Source: Myxococcales bacterium
Lineage (GTDB): Bacteria > Myxococcota_A > Polyangia > Polyangiales > Polyangiaceae
Direction: 5' to 3'
NCBI GenBank assembly: GCA_947473045.1
Contig: CANJCO010000012.1
Location: 28,560-92,559 of the forward strand
Length of the DNA stretch: 64,000 nt
Shown: positions 1 to 8,311 of the stretch, piece after piece
Position numbering within the stretch: the stretch's first letter is position 1
Layout: every line of letters begins with the position of its first letter
Made by a program: the position numbers and the translations under genes
Notes under the pieces: generated by a model
What the model saw: only the letters and a program-made list of their open reading frames with translations
The model's database searches: none
Told to the model about the DNA's origin: nothing

Positions 1-536
1 ACGGCGACCCGGTCGGGCTCGCGTTCATCGGCGGTCGGTCTGCGACACCTGTGCCCGTGTCGAGTGGTCGCGAAGCGTTCGAGCGTGTGCTCGGCGCGCT
101 CGAGTCGATCGAGCCCGGCGGCGAGGCGCGCGCGGACGTCGCGATGCTCGACCGCGCGCTCGGCGCGCTCTCGCGTTCGGCGCGCCGCGGATCGGTCGTC
201 GTCGTGCTGAGCGATCTGCTCGATCTCCCTGAAATCGCGGCCGATCGCATCTCGGCCATCGCGATGCGCGGCCGGACCGTCATCGTCGTGCGCGTGCTCG
301 ACCCGGACGAAGAGACGCTGCCGTTTGACGGCGCGGTTCGCCTCAAGAGCATGGAGGGCGAATTCGTCGTCGAGACCGATCCGGCGGCGACGCGCGACGG
401 CTACGTAGCAGCGCTCGACGCGCTTCGGGCCCGCTGGGACGCAGCGCTCGTGCGCCGCGGAGGCAGTCTCGTGCTCGCCAGCACGGCCGACGATCCCGTT
501 CGCGTGGTCCGCGCGATCCTCGCGGCCGCGCGGTAG
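1..536 (+). CDS. DUF58 domain protein, C-terminal part (5' end outside window)
   Basis: The reading frame is open from base 3 and gives GDPVGLAFIGGR, the conserved segment found in DUF58 proteins (von Willebrand A-like fold), so the gene starts upstream of the window. A GTG at base 51 is an internal codon, not the start. About 177 residues are visible. They include the later VWA-like strands (VVVVLSDLLD, VIVVRVLDPDE) and end with a helical tail. DUF58 proteins usually sit between a MoxR AAA+ ATPase and BatA-type membrane proteins and are thought to take part in MoxR-dependent assembly or stress functions. The BatA-like gene follows after 40 bases on the same strand, which fits. The family call is firm; the cellular role is inferred from the family only. 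Confidence 0.85.
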   Translation, partial: GDPVGLAFIGGRSATPVPVSSGREAFERVLGALESIEPGGEARADVAMLDRALGALSRSARRGSVVVVLSDLLDLPEIAADRISAIAMRGRTVIVVRVLDPDEETLPFDGAVRLKSMEGEFVVETDPAATRDGYVAALDALRARWDAALVRRGGSLVLASTADDPVRVVRAILAAAR

Positions 537-576
537 CGAATCGCTCCCCGAGCGGCCGCGTGCTACCGGTCTGCCC

Positions 577-2541
577 GTGACCTTCGTCACCGCTCTCGCG
601 CTCTCCATCGCTGCGCTCGTAGCGTTGCCCATCCTCGCGCACAGGTTGCGACGGGTGCGCGCGACGGAGCTGCGCTTTGCGGCGGCGCATCTCGTCGCGT
701 CGGCCAAGCCGAGGGCTCGCCGGCGTTCGCGGCTCGAAGATCGCGCGCTCTTTGGCGTTCGCGCACTCGCGATTGTGGCGCTCGCGCTGCTCGGTGCATC
801 TCCGTTCGTTCGCTGCTCGCGGCTGTCGATGCAGCGCAGCTCGGGCGCGTCGGTGGCGTTGGCGATCGTCATCGACGACTCGATGAGCATGCGCGCGTCC
901 GCGTCGGGAGCCACGCGCTTCGATCGCGCATCGGGCGCCGCGCGCGAGCTCATGGCCTCGCTTCGGGAGGGTGACGCGGTTGCGATCGTGCAGGCCGGCG
1001 CGCCGTGCCGTGTGGCGCTTTCGGCGACCACGGATCTGTCGGCCGCGCGGGAGGTGCTTTCGCAGCTGCGCGTGAGCGATCGCGCGACCGATATCGACGG
1101 CGCGCTCGAGCTGTCGCGAGGACTGCTCGCGCAGCTGCCGCAAGTCGACAAGCGCGTCGTGCTGCTGAGCGATCTCGCCGACGGCGCGCCGCACTCGGGC
1201 CCGGTCGGCGAAGGCTCGGGCCTGCCGCTGTGGGCGCCGCTCGAAGATATCCGGGGCCGAGTTGATGATTGCGCGCTGCTCTCGGCCGATCGCGCCGGCG
1301 ATCGCGTTCGCGTCAGCGGCGCCTGCTCCGCGGGCGCGACCGCGGCCGGGCGAGAAGTCACCGTGGCGCTCGGCGAGCAGGTGCTGGCACGGGGGATCGC
1401 GGGCGGATCCGCGGCGTTCGAAGTGTCGCTCACGCTGCCCACGGCTGCAGGCAGCGATCTCGTCGCGAGGCTCTCGGGCTCCGATGCGATCGCGGCCGAC
1501 GACGTGGCCCCGGTGCTCGAGTCGCAGGGGCCCTCTTCGATCGCGGTGATCGCCGACTCGAGCGACGAGTCCGTGGCCACCGGAGGCGCGCCGGTGCTCG
1601 AACAGGCGCTCGCCGCGCTGCGCGTAGAGTTGCCCGTCCGGCCGCTGCCCGGGCTGCCCGACCGCGATGAAGACTGGGCGCCGTTCATCGCCGTCGTGCT
1701 CGATGATCCCGCGGGCCTGACTCCCGAGCTGCGGCGCGGACTGCAGCGATTTTTCGATCGCGGCGGCGTTGCGCTGGTCGCGCTTGGACCCAGATCGGCG
1801 AGGGCGCCGCTCGGAGCCACGCTCGAGCCCGTGCTGGCGCGTGCCGTCACGTGGGAGCGCTCGCCTGTGACCGGCGTCGATGCTGCAAGCGGAAAGGTCG
1901 GCCTCGACGAGTCTGCAGCGAGCCTCGTGGATCTCTCCGCGCCATCACGCGCCGCGCTCGCCGCGGACGATCGCGCGCAGTTCGAGTCGCTGCTCGCGTG
2001 GAAGGACGGCGCTCCGCTCTTTGCCCGCCGAAGTCTGGGGCGCGGCGAGGCGTGGATATCGACCTTGCCCTTCGCGGTCGATGCGAGCGATCTCGTGCTC
2101 AGGCCGGCGTTCCTCGCGCTCATCGATGTCTTCGTGGCGCGCGCGAGGGAGCGCGCGTCCTCGCGGCGAAGCGACGTAGGATCGGTGTGGCGCTTTCAAG
2201 GCGCTTCCAGCGTCTCCGCAACCGGTCCCGCGGGCGCGATCGCAGAAGCCCGCGACCGCGGGGCGCCGGTCGTCAAGCCCGCGCTCATCGGCGCCTACCG
2301 GGTGACGGTCGACGGTGCGACCGAGCTTCACGTAGCGGCTCCAGCGCTCGTCGAACTCGACACGCGGCCCCGCGCGCTGGCGCCGTCGGCCAAAGCTTCG
2401 GCAACCGGTGACACCCACGCCGATGTCGATGCCTCGCCCGGCATCGCTGTAGCGCTCCTCGCGCTGCTGACGATCGAGCTGCTCCTGCGCGTCCTCGGCG
2501 CCCAGCGTGAGCCTCGCGCAGGCGCTGCCGCGGCCGGCTGA
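577..2541 (+). CDS. BatA/VWA-domain membrane protein
   Basis: 654 residues with a GTG start. The N-terminus (about 1-80) is the aerotolerance-regulator (BatA) domain: a first membrane helix at about 3-21, a basic loop, and a second helix at about 60-78. A VWA domain follows, with a clear MIDAS motif DxSxS (D100, S102, S104). A middle region resembles a glutamine-amidotransferase-like fold (about 320-510), and a last membrane helix lies near 622-642. This is the usual architecture of the large Bat-type protein encoded after MoxR and DUF58. The VWA part is expected on the periplasmic side, binding a divalent metal and a protein partner. The 40-base spacing to the upstream DUF58 gene suggests one operon. 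Confidence 0.85.
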   Translation: MTFVTALALSIAALVALPILAHRLRRVRATELRFAAAHLVASAKPRARRRSRLEDRALFGVRALAIVALALLGASPFVRCSRLSMQRSSGASVALAIVIDDSMSMRASASGATRFDRASGAARELMASLREGDAVAIVQAGAPCRVALSATTDLSAAREVLSQLRVSDRATDIDGALELSRGLLAQLPQVDKRVVLLSDLADGAPHSGPVGEGSGLPLWAPLEDIRGRVDDCALLSADRAGDRVRVSGACSAGATAAGREVTVALGEQVLARGIAGGSAAFEVSLTLPTAAGSDLVARLSGSDAIAADDVAPVLESQGPSSIAVIADSSDESVATGGAPVLEQALAALRVELPVRPLPGLPDRDEDWAPFIAVVLDDPAGLTPELRRGLQRFFDRGGVALVALGPRSARAPLGATLEPVLARAVTWERSPVTGVDAASGKVGLDESAASLVDLSAPSRAALAADDRAQFESLLAWKDGAPLFARRSLGRGEAWISTLPFAVDASDLVLRPAFLALIDVFVARARERASSRRSDVGSVWRFQGASSVSATGPAGAIAEARDRGAPVVKPALIGAYRVTVDGATELHVAAPALVELDTRPRALAPSAKASATGDTHADVDASPGIAVALLALLTIELLLRVLGAQREPRAGAAAAG

Positions 2542-2586
2542 GCTTCTCGCTTGCGCACGCCTTGCGACCATCGTACCTGCTGGGCG

Positions 2587-3135
2587 ATGCACCCCCTGAA
2601 AGCTGCGATCGTCGCTGCGGCGCTCCTTGGCCTCACTTCCTGTGCCGGTGGCGGGCTCTACGGCCATACGGTGAACTACGCGCCGCTTGGTGATGAGTCG
2701 AAGGCCGTCTCGGGCGCGCGCGAGTACGATCCGGTGATGGCGCAGCGTCAGCCTGAAGAGTGGCGCAAAGGGAGCGTCACCCTGTTTGGTGTCGTCACCA
2801 ACCGAGGCGGCTCCGGCGCCGCGGCGCGTCTCGCGCTCAGCGTTCGTCGTCTCGAACCCCGCAACCTGTGCGACAGCGCGCAAGATGAAGACACCTGCCG
2901 CGTGACGGTCAGCGACGCAGAGTTTGGCGCCGTGCATGCGCTGGCGACGCTCAAGACCGATGACGATGTCGGCGAGCACTCGATCAACGTGGGCTCGCTT
3001 GTGCGTATCGTGGGCACGCTTGAGGATGATGCCGACGCCGCGGATGGCGCGCCTGTGATCAAGGTGACCTATCTGCGTCACTGGCCGCGCTACTACTTCG
3101 TGACCCGCGCAGCTGCCGCGCAAATGCGGCAGTGA
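2587..3135 (+). CDS. hypothetical lipoprotein, OB-fold-like
   Basis: 182 residues from the ATG at 2587. An in-frame start 36 bases upstream would only add a non-signal leader. Residues 1-18 form a signal peptide ending in the lipobox LTSC, so the mature protein should be an outer-membrane or periplasmic lipoprotein. The rest is soluble, with beta-strand patterns (SVTLFGVVTNRG, GSLVRIVGTLEDD) of the kind seen in small OB-fold lipoproteins such as Slp. I do not recognise a specific family. The last four bases overlap the next gene (GTGA), so the two are translationally coupled. Confidence 0.7.
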   Translation: MHPLKAAIVAAALLGLTSCAGGGLYGHTVNYAPLGDESKAVSGAREYDPVMAQRQPEEWRKGSVTLFGVVTNRGGSGAAARLALSVRRLEPRNLCDSAQDEDTCRVTVSDAEFGAVHALATLKTDDDVGEHSINVGSLVRIVGTLEDDADAADGAPVIKVTYLRHWPRYYFVTRAAAAQMRQ

Positions 3136-4280
3136 TCGCCCTCTCGGCCGACGGTCGCTACGCCCGGCTCCCCGCCCTCGCCAGCGCGCATTCACACGCG
3201 TTCCAGCGCGCCATGCGCGGCACGTCGCAGCGCGCTGGGGTGATTTCCGACAACGACTTCTGGACGTGGCGCGGCCAGATGTATCAGCTCTCTTCTTCCC
3301 TGACGCCCGAGCGAATCGCAGCCATCAGCGCGGTCGCGTTCGAAGAGCTCTTCGCCGCGGGCGTGCGCACGGTCGGCGAGTTTCACTACGTTCACCACCA
3401 GCCCGACGGCACGCCCTACGAGCAGCGGACGCTGCTGTCGGAGCTCGTGATCGAGGCAGCGCTTCACGCCGGACTGCGCATCGCGCTGCTGCGCGTCGCG
3501 TATCACCGGGCCGGCCCCGGGCGGGAGGCCGAGCCGGGCCAGCTTCGCTATTGCGACCCGACCGTCTCCGACGTGCTGCGCGATGTCGACTCGCTGCGGT
3601 CGCGCTACGCAGGCGACCCGCGCGTGCGCGTCGGAATCGCTCCCCACTCGGTGCGCGCCGTGCCGCCGTCGTGGCTCCCGGAGCTGGCCGATTACGCCCG
3701 CAGATGCGACTTGCCGCTTCACATGCACGTCGCCGAGCAGCAGCGCGAAGTGGACGAGTGCCTCGCCGAGACCGGAAAGCGCCCCGTCGAGCTGCTCGCC
3801 GAGGCGGGCGCGCTCAGCGGACGCTTCGTCGCCGTGCACGCGACCAACCTGACGTCGGGCGAGGCCCGGCTCATGGGCGAAGCTCGCGCGTTCGCCTGCG
3901 TGTGCGCGACGACCGAGCGCGACCTCGGCGACGGACTGCCTGATTTGGCGTCACTTCGCGCCGCTGGCGTGCGCCTGTGCACGGGCATCGACAGTCACGT
4001 GATCACCGATCCGATCGAGGAGCTTCGCGCCCTCGAGACGCATGAGCGGCTGCGCTTGCGCCGGCGGGTCACGTTCGCGCCCGCGTCGCGGACGCCCGCC
4101 GAGCAACTCTGGGACGAAGGCTCGCTGCACGGGGCGCTGGCGAGCGGGTTTGACGATTGCGGGGGCGAAATCGAGATCGATCTCGAGCACCCATCGCTTG
4201 CCCTGGTCGAGCCTGACCAGCGCCTCGACGCGATCGTTTTCAGCGGCAGCTCGGCAATCGTGCGAAAGGCCGCGCGCTGA
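3132..4280 (+). CDS. hutF: formimidoylglutamate deiminase-like amidohydrolase (HutF family)
   Basis: 382 residues. HutF hydrolyses N-formimidoyl-L-glutamate to N-formylglutamate and ammonia in histidine breakdown. Family signatures are clear: the metal-binding HxH in SAHSHAFQRAMRG, the FWTWR segment, HMHVAEQ, a later VHATNL histidine and the GIDSH aspartate, all in amidohydrolase order. HutF proteins are normally around 450 residues, with about 50 residues of beta-sandwich before the HxH. Here the HxH comes only about 20 residues after the start, so the N-terminal domain is missing or reduced. The GTG start overlaps the stop of the upstream lipoprotein by four bases. No other hut gene is present in the window. 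The substrate is inferred; another aminohydrolase of the same group is possible. Confidence 0.75.
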   Translation: MIALSADGRYARLPALASAHSHAFQRAMRGTSQRAGVISDNDFWTWRGQMYQLSSSLTPERIAAISAVAFEELFAAGVRTVGEFHYVHHQPDGTPYEQRTLLSELVIEAALHAGLRIALLRVAYHRAGPGREAEPGQLRYCDPTVSDVLRDVDSLRSRYAGDPRVRVGIAPHSVRAVPPSWLPELADYARRCDLPLHMHVAEQQREVDECLAETGKRPVELLAEAGALSGRFVAVHATNLTSGEARLMGEARAFACVCATTERDLGDGLPDLASLRAAGVRLCTGIDSHVITDPIEELRALETHERLRLRRRVTFAPASRTPAEQLWDEGSLHGALASGFDDCGGEIEIDLEHPSLALVEPDQRLDAIVFSGSSAIVRKAAR

Positions 4281-4310
4281 TTCGCCGCTGAGCTCCGCCG
4301 CAAGCGGCGC

Positions 4311-4339
4311 TTCCGCTCGCGCGCGCTTCGCGATAAAAT
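4311..4339 (+). promoter_or_regulatory. possible sigma-70-like promoter of the sigma-factor gene
   Basis: TAAAAT at 4334-4339 is a good -10 hexamer in otherwise very GC-rich DNA. A weak -35 (TTCCGC) lies 17 bases upstream. Transcription would begin about at 4346-4348, at the ATG itself, so the message may be leaderless. There is no Shine-Dalgarno sequence in front of the ATG, which fits. This is a pattern match only. Confidence 0.3.
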
Positions 4340-4347
4340 CCGACTTC

Positions 4348-5049
4348 ATGTCGCCCCCGCCCGGCCCTGACTCGCCCGCCGTCATGGCGCGCGTCCACGA
4401 GGGGCTCGAGGTCGTCGATCACCTCGTCCGCCAGCTGGGCCGCACCCTCGGACCCAAGGCCGATCGCGACGAGCTCCGCGCCGTCGGGCGCGAGGCCGCG
4501 CTCATCTCCGCTCGTTCGTTCGACGAAGCTCGGGGCGTGCCGTTTCGTCGGTGGGTGAACCTCCGTGCGCGCGGCGCCATGATCGATTCGGTGCGGGCGA
4601 GCAGCAACCTTCCGCGCCGCGTGCACGCCCGACTGCGCGCGCTCGAGGCCTCCGATCGCATGCAGAGTGCATACATCGAGGACGATTGCGCCAAGCCGAC
4701 GCCGAGCGAGGTCGAAGCCGATGCGCGACTGTCGAGCTACCTCGCGGGTCTCGCGACAGCGATGGCGGTGGGCCTGATCGCGCCCGTTGCGGCCGGAAGC
4801 GGCGACGTGTCCGAGGTGCCCGACGGCGGCGAAAGCGCCGATGAGCAGCTCGCGCGCGCGCAGATGATCGCCCTCGTGCGTGCGGCGATGGAGCGGTGCT
4901 CAGACGCGGAGCGCACGCTCATCGAGCGCCATTATTTCGAGGGTGTGACGTTCGAGCAGGCCGCGCGTGAGATCGGCCTGTCGAAGAGCTGGGCGAGCCG
5001 GCTCCACGCCCGCGCGATCGAAGGCATCGCCCGTTCGCTCGGCGCCTAG
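4348..5049 (+). CDS. alternative sigma factor, FliA/WhiG type
   Basis: 233 residues from the ATG at 4348. Region 2 is recognisable by FDEARGVPFRRWVNLRARGAMID, written here only as a family feature of FliA/WhiG-class sigma factors (key residues: RG-V-F, R-RGAM-D). Region 3 follows (NLPRRVHARLRAL). Region 4 is a C-terminal helix-turn-helix with the typical TFEQAAREIGLSKSWASRLH. A roughly 50-residue linker with VGLIAPVAAGSGDVS separates regions 3 and 4. Class members direct flagellar, sporulation or secretion genes. The next gene looks like a secretion rod subunit, which makes a dedicated regulon plausible. No anti-sigma gene is visible. Confidence 0.75.
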   Translation: MSPPPGPDSPAVMARVHEGLEVVDHLVRQLGRTLGPKADRDELRAVGREAALISARSFDEARGVPFRRWVNLRARGAMIDSVRASSNLPRRVHARLRALEASDRMQSAYIEDDCAKPTPSEVEADARLSSYLAGLATAMAVGLIAPVAAGSGDVSEVPDGGESADEQLARAQMIALVRAAMERCSDAERTLIERHYFEGVTFEQAAREIGLSKSWASRLHARAIEGIARSLGA

Positions 5050-5113
5050 CGAACGCCGCTCCGCAACTTGTGCGGGCGCGCGCCGAGGGGCCCGCGAGCA
5101 GGAGACTTTGCAC

Positions 5114-5443
5114 ATGTTGGTTCGCGGTCCTGGCGAGCGCGCGGCGCCGTCGCCGATCACTTCTTTGGGCAACGCGCGCGTGACGCCCCCTGCATCCCCC
5201 GGCGCGGCGGCGGATGCCTCCCCGTTCGCGCAGCTCGTCAACAAGCTGGGCGCCGAGCTCGAGCGCGGAGAGCGCACTGTCGCCGTCGCTCTCGCGCCCC
5301 GTGGTGGCGGCGCCGACCTCGGACCGGCTGAGTTGCTCGCGTTGCAGGCCGGCATCTACCGCTACAGCGAAGCGGTCGACCTGGCGGCCAAGCTCGTCGA
5401 CCGCGTGTCGAGCGGGGTCAAGACCGTCATCCAGGGACAGTAG
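5114..5443 (+). CDS. small protein resembling type III secretion inner-rod subunit (YscI/HrpB/EscI) or FliE
   Basis: 109 residues from ATG 5114, with a good AGGAG nine bases upstream. The N-terminal half is Pro/Ala-rich and probably disordered. The C-terminal 45 residues follow the inner-rod pattern of type III secretion systems: LGPAELLALQ, then YSEAVDLAAKLVDR, then SSGVKT and a terminal GQ. In YscI/PscI/HrpB this segment has the same order (PxxLLxLQ, YSxxxELxxK, a final polar stretch) and polymerises inside the needle base. No other secretion gene lies in the window. The gene follows the FliA/WhiG-like sigma factor after 64 bases. The similarity is judged by eye over a short segment, so FliE-like or unrelated helical proteins remain possible. 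Confidence 0.45.
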   Translation: MLVRGPGERAAPSPITSLGNARVTPPASPGAAADASPFAQLVNKLGAELERGERTVAVALAPRGGGADLGPAELLALQAGIYRYSEAVDLAAKLVDRVSSGVKTVIQGQ

Positions 5444-5473
5444 CTTTGCTGTCTCCGTGCTAACTTCAGGGAG

Positions 5474-6580
5474 GTGAGCGGCGAGCGCGTGTTGGTTGCG
5501 ATGAGTGGCGGCGTCGATTCGTCGGTCGCGGCCGCGCGCCTGCTTCGCGCGGGCTACGACGTCGTCGGGTGCACGCTTCACCTGTGGGACTACCCGGAGG
5601 AGACGTCCGACAAGGCCCGCTGCTGCGCGCCTGAAGATCAGTACGACGCCCGCCGAGTGGCCGATTTTCTAGGCTTCCCGCATTTTTCGTTCGACCGCAG
5701 GGCGCTGTTTGCCGAGCGCGTCGTAGCCCCGTTCGTCGAGGCGTATCTCGCCGGCGAGACGCCCAGCCCGTGCACCGCGTGCAATCGCGGGGTGAAGCTG
5801 ACCGAGCTGTTCGGCATCGCCGACCGCCTCGGGGCCTCGAAGGTCGCCACCGGTCACTACGCGCGGCTGGGCGACGACGGGGGCGTTCCCTTTCTCGCCA
5901 CCGGTCGTGACGACACCAAAGACCAGAGCTACTTTTTGTACGCGACGCCGCAGGCGCAGCTCGAGCGGCTCGTGTTCCCGCTCGGAGACAGCACCAAGGC
6001 CGAAGTTCGCGCTGAGGCCGTGACCAGCGCGCTGCCCGGGGCGACCAAAGGCGAGAGTCAGGAGCTCTGCTTCGTCGGCGACGGCGCGGGGGCCTATGCG
6101 AGCTTCGTCGAGGCGCGCGCGCAGGGCCGCGTGCGTCCGGGGCCCATCGTCGATGCCGCCGGCCGCGTCGTGGGGGCTCACGCGGGGGTGCACCGTTTCA
6201 CCGTCGGCCAGCGAAAAGGTCTGGGCGTTGCGCTCGGCACGCCGGCCTTCGTGCGCGCGATCGACGTCGACACCGCCACGGTGCACCTTGGCAGCGAGGA
6301 AGCCCTCGGCTGCGGCGAGGCCCGCCTCGACGACGTGGTGCTCGCTCCCGGCGTGAGCCTCCCGCGCCGCGCGCAGGTGCGTGTAAGATACAGGCATCAC
6401 GGGGCCGACGCGACGGTGTCCGTTTCGGAAGGCGGCGCGCGCGTCGTATTCGACGAGGCCACGCGCGCGGTCGCACGCGGACAGATCGCGGTATTTTACG
6501 ATGGCGATCGCGTGCTGGGTGGGGGCCGTATCGCAGCGATTTCGAGCCGCTCTTCGGCGCCGCTGCGAGCCGCGCCGTGA
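5474..6580 (+). CDS. mnmA: tRNA-specific 2-thiouridylase MnmA
   Basis: 368 residues. MnmA makes 2-thiouridine at position 34 of tRNA-Lys, -Glu and -Gln, using ATP activation and persulfide sulfur. Visible hallmarks are the PP-loop MSGGVDSS near the N-terminus, the first catalytic cysteine in PSPCTACNRGVKL, TGHYAR, KDQSYFL, and the second catalytic cysteine in ESQELCFVG, followed by the central and C-terminal beta domains (GVHRFTVGQRKGLGVALG). The annotated GTG at 5474 lies directly on a GGGAGG sequence. A GTG at 5489 would give better ribosome-binding spacing but still keeps the PP-loop, so the start is uncertain by five codons. Confidence 0.95.
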   Translation: MSGERVLVAMSGGVDSSVAAARLLRAGYDVVGCTLHLWDYPEETSDKARCCAPEDQYDARRVADFLGFPHFSFDRRALFAERVVAPFVEAYLAGETPSPCTACNRGVKLTELFGIADRLGASKVATGHYARLGDDGGVPFLATGRDDTKDQSYFLYATPQAQLERLVFPLGDSTKAEVRAEAVTSALPGATKGESQELCFVGDGAGAYASFVEARAQGRVRPGPIVDAAGRVVGAHAGVHRFTVGQRKGLGVALGTPAFVRAIDVDTATVHLGSEEALGCGEARLDDVVLAPGVSLPRRAQVRVRYRHHGADATVSVSEGGARVVFDEATRAVARGQIAVFYDGDRVLGGGRIAAISSRSSAPLRAAP

Positions 6581-7329
6581 ACGCGGGCTGCAGCCTGCTG
6601 AGGGTGTGCGCGGCAACGCTCGCGCTCGCGCTCGCGCTGGTGGTTCCCGCCGCGGCTTGCTCCATCGCGGGCGGCCAGGGATCGGTCACCGGCTCGCTCG
6701 ACGTGCCGGACTGCTGGAGCGGCGCGTTCAACCTGAGCCCGGATTTTTTCGCCGCGGTTCCCTATCGCGATCAAATGCTGCTCCGGGTGCAGAGCGGAGG
6801 CGACTACCAAACCTTCTCCGACGGCGTGTCGATCCTCGTCGACGACGTACCCAGGATTCGCGGGGGACTGCTCGGCCAGGCGCTGCCGGTGGCGCTCGCG
6901 CCCGGCGTGACCGCTCCGGGCGTGCCCGTCGAGGCGGTGCCGGACCCGGCGCTGGTGCACGTTGCACTTTATTTGCAGCGCTCCTGCCGCGTCGAGACGC
7001 CGGCCCTGTATGCGACGCGCGCCGTCACGTTGAACGCCGACGGCTCGTGCGGAGGGCCCGCGTCGGCGCCCGCGAACTGCTCGGGGAGCGCCGGTTCGTT
7101 CCCGCCGGTGGCCGCCAGTACGATCACGTTTACGAACCTGTTCTCCGGCGATCCCGAAGAAGCCGAAGCCGACCGGCGCCTCACCGACGCGACCTTCGAC
7201 GTCTACCTCGCCGATCCGCGGGAGGCCTGCCCCGGAGGCCTCGGGCCGCCGCCGCGCTGTCGCGGTCATCTGACGGGCTCGTTTCGCTTCTATTTTCAGC
7301 GTGGCAAGCCGGCGCAGCCGTTTCCGTGA
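6577..7329 (+). CDS. hypothetical exported Cys-containing protein
   Basis: 250 residues, overlapping the end of mnmA by four bases (GTGA). A signal peptide (about 1-27) ends in VVPAAAC. It could be cut by signal peptidase I after the alanines or, less likely, treated as a lipobox. The mature part has about eight cysteines (for example SIAGG then DCWSGAF, QRSCRVET, SCGG, ANCSGS, EACPGG, PRCRGH), suggesting disulfides in the periplasm or outside the cell. I recognise no known domain. Confidence 0.6.
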   Translation: MNAGCSLLRVCAATLALALALVVPAAACSIAGGQGSVTGSLDVPDCWSGAFNLSPDFFAAVPYRDQMLLRVQSGGDYQTFSDGVSILVDDVPRIRGGLLGQALPVALAPGVTAPGVPVEAVPDPALVHVALYLQRSCRVETPALYATRAVTLNADGSCGGPASAPANCSGSAGSFPPVAASTITFTNLFSGDPEEAEADRRLTDATFDVYLADPREACPGGLGPPPRCRGHLTGSFRFYFQRGKPAQPFP

Positions 7330-7427
7330 CGTTCGCGAAGTTGGCGGCCGATCGCGACCGGGATTCGCGCGTGGGCGCCGGTCGCCGCCTTGCGCGGGCG
7401 CCGCGAGGTCGATACGATCAAGTCGCC

Positions 7428-8303
7428 GTGCCTACCTCTGCCACTGCTCGGAATCGTCTGCCTGCGCTGGTCGGCGCGGCCGCGTTTTCGCTCGCTCTGA
7501 GCGGGCTGGCCGAGGCTCGCCCGACGCTGCTGGTGACGGGAGGCGGCGCACTCGACAAGGCGCGCGCCGCGTGGGCTCAGGCTGACTTCGAAGTCGCTGA
7601 GGCGGCCTACGCCGAGGCGGTCGAGCGCGGCGCGCTGGGCCGTTCGGACCTCGTCGAGTGCTACGCCCACCTCGGTGCGTCCCGCTTTATCGTCGGAAAC
7701 AAGGACGGCGCGTTGTCGGCGTTCCGGCTCGCCGCCGCGGTCGATCCGCAGTTTGAGGTGCCGCCCGAGTCCGGCAAGAAGGCCGCCCAGCTGGCCGACT
7801 CCGCCCGCAAGCAGGCGACGCCGATCAAGCTCGACGCCGGCGCGCCGTCGCACGTCGCATCCGGCGCGCCGTTTGCGGTGAACGTGCTCATCGATCCTGC
7901 GCAGGTCGCGTCGATGTCGCGCGTCGGGCTGCTCGTGCGCGACCGCTCCGGGGGCGTCATTTACCGCTTCGAGCAGCCGCCGCACGCGCTCGTGAACTTT
8001 CGCGTACCGGGCCCCATGGTCAAGCCTGGGGTCGACCTCGCGGTTCGCGTCGACGCGCTCGACGTTCACGACAACCAGCTCGCCGTGGCCGAAGTGCAAG
8101 TTGAAGTGAGCGGTTCTCCCATGACGGGGGGCGTGTCCGAGCGCCAGTCTGCCGCTGCGTCCGCGAGCGGCAGCTTCTGGACCACCCCATGGCCGTACGT
8201 GATCGGCGGGGCGCTCCTCGCAGCGGGCGGCGTCGGCGCCTATTTCGTGCTTCGATCTCCCAGCGACGTGAGCCTCGGGGCCGCGCGCGTGCAGCCCAAC
8301 TAG
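7428..8303 (+). CDS. exported TPR-like protein with C-terminal membrane helix
   Basis: 291 residues from the GTG at 7428; the longer upstream frame runs antiparallel to no function and covers the previous gene. A signal peptide (about 1-29) ends in ALSGLAEA. Residues about 35-125 look like two or three tetratricopeptide-type helix pairs (KARAAWAQADFEVAEAAYAEAV, GASRFIVGNKDGALSAFRLA, here listed as helical units). A beta-rich domain follows, then a membrane helix near 255-275 (WPYVIGGALLAAGGVGAYFV). It lies just upstream of a receptor kinase gene, eight bases away, so it may act with the kinase at the envelope. The function is unknown. Confidence 0.65.
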   Translation: MPTSATARNRLPALVGAAAFSLALSGLAEARPTLLVTGGGALDKARAAWAQADFEVAEAAYAEAVERGALGRSDLVECYAHLGASRFIVGNKDGALSAFRLAAAVDPQFEVPPESGKKAAQLADSARKQATPIKLDAGAPSHVASGAPFAVNVLIDPAQVASMSRVGLLVRDRSGGVIYRFEQPPHALVNFRVPGPMVKPGVDLAVRVDALDVHDNQLAVAEVQVEVSGSPMTGGVSERQSAAASASGSFWTTPWPYVIGGALLAAGGVGAYFVLRSPSDVSLGAARVQPN

Positions 8304-8311
8304 GAGCATCG

